Of a stretch of 64,000 nt of DNA, positions 61,476-64,000 are shown in pieces. The position numbers were made by a program, and so were the translations under genes. Position 1 is the stretch's first letter. The number at the start of each line of letters is the position of its first letter. The notes under the pieces were generated by a model. It did no database searches, was not told the origin of the DNA, and worked only from the letters and a program-made list of their open reading frames with translations. The stretch is from Pedobacter sp. Leaf194. Lineage in GTDB: Bacteria; Bacteroidota; Bacteroidia; Sphingobacteriales; Sphingobacteriaceae. The stretch is taken from NCBI RefSeq assembly GCF_001423945.1, contig NZ_LMPU01000001.1, positions 803,971-867,970 on the forward strand, written 5' to 3'.

Positions 61476-62180
61476 ATGGACACAAAAAGAGAATACACTT
61501 TAACCGAACTGATACAGGAATCAGCAGAAAACCCAAGCGAAAATGATTTTTTCGAACTTGAAAAGCCGGCTATGCTGGAAGTAAATCTTAAGAATCAAAA
61601 AATAATGGCCAAAGCAGGCTCAATGGTTGGCTACGTTGGTAATATTGATTTCAAACGAGAAGGCTTATTAAGTAAAGGTTTGGGTGGTTTGCTAAAGAAA
61701 GCAATTTCCGGTGAAGGCACATCCCTTATGCATGCCGCCGGAACAGGCAAATTATACCTGGCTGATGAAGGTAAAAAAGTTAAAATCATTAAACTTCAAA
61801 ACGAATCTATTTTTGTAAACGGTAATGATGTTTTGGCATTAGAAGGCACAATTACAAACGAAATTAAAATGCTGAAAAGCATTGCCGGTATGATGAGCGG
61901 CGGGCTTTTCCAGGTCAGGTTATCTGGAACTGGCTATATTGCGATAACTACTCACGGCGAACCTTTGCTGTTAAAGGTAAGTGCTAATCAACCCGTTTAT
62001 ACGGATCCAAATGCAACGGTAGCCTGGTCAGAACACCTTTCTCCAAATATTAAAACCAATTTAACTTTTGGTTCTTTTATTGGCAGAGGAAGTGGAGAAT
62101 CCTTTCAGCTGGAATTTTTTGGAGAAGGCTGGGTATTGGTTCAACCTTATGAAGAAGTAAAATACGTTCAAAAATCTTAA
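61476..62180 (+). CDS. AIM24-family protein
   Basis: This 234-residue cytoplasmic protein of the AIM24/TIGR00266 family has a beta-helix-like fold. Marks are MLEVNLKNQKIMAKAGSMVGY, the GLSKGLGGLLKKAISGEG-like loop, GKLYLADEGKKVKIIKL and FGSFIGRGSGESFQLEFFGEGWVLVQP. A homologous name comes from a yeast mitochondrial protein; the bacterial role is not known. It has its own promoter-like sequence and a strong terminator. Confidence 0.9.
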   Translation: MDTKREYTLTELIQESAENPSENDFFELEKPAMLEVNLKNQKIMAKAGSMVGYVGNIDFKREGLLSKGLGGLLKKAISGEGTSLMHAAGTGKLYLADEGKKVKIIKLQNESIFVNGNDVLALEGTITNEIKMLKSIAGMMSGGLFQVRLSGTGYIAITTHGEPLLLKVSANQPVYTDPNATVAWSEHLSPNIKTNLTFGSFIGRGSGESFQLEFFGEGWVLVQPYEEVKYVQKS

Positions 62181-62185
62181 AAGCA

Positions 62186-62220
62186 AAAGGCTCGGATTTT
62201 CTAAAATCCGAGCCTTTTTT
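62186..62220. terminator. Terminator between AIM24 and the anti-sigma gene
   Basis: AAAGGCTCGGATTTT (62186-62200) and AAAATCCGAGCCTTT (62203-62217) are perfectly complementary, followed by T. The genes converge, so it can serve both. Confidence 0.9.
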
Positions 62221-62236
62221 TTATTTTAAAAGTAGC

Positions 62237-63100
62237 CTAAACACCACCCATTACGGTTAACTTTTCCATGGTAGGGTTAATGCTTCCACCCATTGGTTCC
62301 AGGGTTACCGCAAAAGCCTGTGCTTCTTGTATGGCTTGCATCTTTTTCAGCGCATCATTCGAAGTAGAATCAGTTTTACCAAATACGCCCAAACTTACCG
62401 GTTTGCCGTTAACCAACGCCCAAAGTTGGTATTCATGTGTATCATCTGCTTTGGGCAAATCCATGGCAACGTAGTTAATTAACACCGACTTATCTTTCTT
62501 ATTCCAGTAAACATTCATTTTAGACTTCGGACTAAAAGCTTGTCCTGCCATGCGAATAGTTGCCCATTCTTTACTGTCATTCATGGCAACCATATTATTT
62601 AGTCCGTTGTTATCAAACTCCAGCTGCTTAACTACGCCGGCAAACTTCTGCTTATCTAAATTTAAGCTGGCAATCTGGTCGTGCGCATCATTCAGTTTAT
62701 TATAGGTAATAAACAGTGCCACGGTACTAACTACCAACAAAGCAACACAGGCAACTAAAGCATACCTCAATGTGCGTACCCGTCCGTCGCTACCATCTAA
62801 ACGAACAATTCTTGGGCCTTCTTCTTCAAACTGGGTTTCGGAAACCGTTTCAAGCTCATCATCCTCACTTATACCCAATTTCTCAAATAACTTAATTTCT
62901 AGATCTGCAGGAGGCTGAATGGCATTTTGTAATGCATATTGTTCCATAGCCTGCTCAATTGCAGCTATTTCATCCCGCACTTCAACATGCCGGGATGCCA
63001 TTTCTTCAACCTGCAACGTTTCCTCAGGTGATAAATCACCTAAAACGTACAGCTCAAGTACTCCAGATTCTATATATGCTTTTAAATTTTCCACGCTCAA
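62237..63100 (-). CDS. RskA-like anti-sigma factor
   Basis: The 287-residue protein has an N-terminal cytoplasmic helical domain (LKAYIESGVLELYVLGDLSPEE), a single membrane helix (about 110-130, ALVACVALLVVSTVALF) and an extracytoplasmic RskA-type C-terminal domain (WNKKDKSVLINYVAMDLPK, YQLWALVNGKPVSLGVF). It should hold the sigma factor encoded just upstream inactive at the membrane until a signal releases it. Its start overlaps the sigma gene by 4 bases, so expression is coupled. The signal is unknown. Confidence 0.9.
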   Translation of the reverse strand: MSVENLKAYIESGVLELYVLGDLSPEETLQVEEMASRHVEVRDEIAAIEQAMEQYALQNAIQPPADLEIKLFEKLGISEDDELETVSETQFEEEGPRIVRLDGSDGRVRTLRYALVACVALLVVSTVALFITYNKLNDAHDQIASLNLDKQKFAGVVKQLEFDNNGLNNMVAMNDSKEWATIRMAGQAFSPKSKMNVYWNKKDKSVLINYVAMDLPKADDTHEYQLWALVNGKPVSLGVFGKTDSTSNDALKKMQAIQEAQAFAVTLEPMGGSINPTMEKLTVMGGV

Positions 63101-63648
63101 TTAAAACTCCTTCTCAATTCTATGATGGCCAGTCTGATCCGGGTTTTAACCGTTCCTAAAGGCAAATTTAACTTTTCTGCAGCCTCTACATGTGTAAAGC
63201 CTTTATAATAAACTAAATCGAGAACAGACTGTAAATCAGGTTTTAAATTCTCTACAAGTTGCTTTACACCCATCACATCCGGGTTAAAAGTTACCTTGTT
63301 TTGTTCATCAACGAAACTTACGTTATTTTCTATATCTTGGTTTTTGAGTGAATTCTTAAAATCCTTAGAACGAAGCTTATCGATAGAAAGATTACGGGCT
63401 ATGTTCATCATCCATGTGAATAAACGGCCCTTGGTATTGTCATAGTGTGAGGCCGATTGCCAGATTTTAACAAACGTTTCCTGCAAAACATCTTCGGCTA
63501 ATTCGGTATGGGTAATTATACGGGAAATAACGCCATACAGAGCTGACGAATACATACTGTACAATGTTTTTAGTACAACAGGATCTTTCGATTGCAGTGC
63601 TAAAACAAGTTCAGGCTCGGTTAGGGTTAATTTTTTAAATGCAGTCAC
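63097..63648 (-). CDS. ECF-type RNA polymerase sigma factor
   Basis: The 183-residue sigma-70 family protein has region 2 (LYGVISRIITHTELAEDVLQETFVKIWQSA, GRLFTWMMNIARNLSIDKLRSK) and region 4 (SVLDLVYYKGFTHVEAAEKLNLPLGTVKTRIR). The start is a GTG at 63648; I see no ATG that would give a better N-terminus. It shares an operon with its anti-sigma (4-base overlap). The regulon is unknown; a self-regulated promoter is likely but no motif was found by eye. Confidence 0.92.
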   Translation of the reverse strand: MTAFKKLTLTEPELVLALQSKDPVVLKTLYSMYSSALYGVISRIITHTELAEDVLQETFVKIWQSASHYDNTKGRLFTWMMNIARNLSIDKLRSKDFKNSLKNQDIENNVSFVDEQNKVTFNPDVMGVKQLVENLKPDLQSVLDLVYYKGFTHVEAAEKLNLPLGTVKTRIRLAIIELRRSFN

Positions 63649-63763
63649 TTTGTTTACTAAGATACAATCTTCAACACATAAAGCAAAAAATTGTTTTATA
63701 AAGCTATTCCTGTTTAGAATGCGATTTATAAAAGTATTTTAAAGAACAATCAAATCAAAGGTG

Positions 63764-64000
63764 CTAAGCAATCCCTTCAATTGGAAATAAGTGTTTTTCT
63801 GCATGGTAAGATGAACGGACAAGCGGTCCGCTTTCTACATATTTTAAACCTTTTGCCAGGCCCACTTCTTTATACATTGCGAAAGTATCAGGATGAATCC
63901 AATCTACCACCGGATGGTGATTACGGGTTGGCTGCAGGTACTGCCCTAAGGTTAAAATGTGTACCCCATTTGCCACTAAATCATCCATCGCTTCAAAGAT
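63764..64000 (-). CDS. lipA: Lipoyl synthase, C-terminal end (partial)
   Basis: The frame runs in from the right edge (64000) and ends at 63764. The 78 residues carry the LipA C-terminus: [48 protein letters not shown]. LipA is a radical-SAM enzyme that inserts sulfur into octanoyl groups to make lipoate. The [4Fe-4S] motifs lie outside the window. The SxxYHAE ending with the C-terminal cluster Ser is intact. Confidence 0.95.
   Translation of the reverse strand: MFEAMDDLVANGVHILTLGQYLQPTRNHHPVVDWIHPDTFAMYKEVGLAKGLKYVESGPLVRSSYHAEKHLFPIEGIA

Overview
The window looks like a stretch of a Bacteroidota chromosome, most probably Sphingobacteriaceae and Pedobacter-like. Evidence: a SusC/SusD pair beside glycoside hydrolases, a TonB receptor/DUF4249 pair, the block mutL-rhomboid-rhomboid-EEP, bacillithiol synthesis (bshA), an OstA/LptA-like protein, Bacteroidota-type promoters (TAnnTTTG), few Shine-Dalgarno sequences and AT-rich DNA. 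I see no rRNA, tRNA, CRISPR array, IS element, prophage or integrase. Assignments come from reading motifs; no database search was run.

Layout. 1-9.7 kb: a polysaccharide utilization locus. It has the C-terminal HTH of a sensor/regulator, repeated TGTAGTG motifs, susC, susD, a GH30 and a GH5-CBM glycosidase, then a seven-heme cytochrome c. Together they suggest uptake and degradation of a beta-glucan, possibly fungal or yeast cell wall, although the substrate is inferred. 9.8-13.9 kb: a second TonB receptor with a DUF4249 lipoprotein, and a 2-hydroxyacid dehydrogenase. 14-22.2 kb (minus strand): a large MG2/plug-type exported protein, a nitroreductase, an EEP-family membrane protein, two rhomboid proteases and mutL. 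22.3-33.7 kb (mostly plus): an XRE membrane regulator, an amidohydrolase and serine hydrolase pair, a TPR protein, an IPNS-like oxygenase, secreted msrA, cysS, an M28 peptidase, a tandem NTF2-like protein and a GDPD-family protein that lacks its catalytic histidines.

33.8-37.1 kb (minus): a small His-rich membrane peptide, a MoxR ATPase, a SurA-like foldase and a shortened SurA relative with no parvulin domain. 37.2-45.6 kb: rdgB, the OstA-like protein, tilS, small membrane or exported proteins, a GxxExxY protein, bshA and a J-KTSC protein. 45.6-51.7 kb: a lactonase, an RluB-type pseudouridine synthase with a repetitive basic tail, a lytic transglycosylase, a PaaE-like reductase and a PldA-like outer-membrane protein. 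51.8-64 kb: uvrA, SH3 and BON envelope proteins, CYTH, GH20 hexosaminidase, a PuuD-like amidotransferase, the bifunctional NAD(P)HX repair enzyme, AIM24, an ECF sigma/anti-sigma pair and the 3' end of lipA.

Most of the window is ordinary core and envelope content. I did not find a clearly new multi-gene system. The best second-look items are the GDPD pseudoenzyme, a beta-lactamase-fold protein carrying an orphan GH3 C-terminal domain, the parvulin-less SurA relative, promoters placed 4-5 nt before start codons (leaderless transcripts), the repeated operator-like motif before susC, and a multiheme cytochrome behind a polysaccharide locus. No gene-free stretch exceeds 300 bases once starts are corrected.
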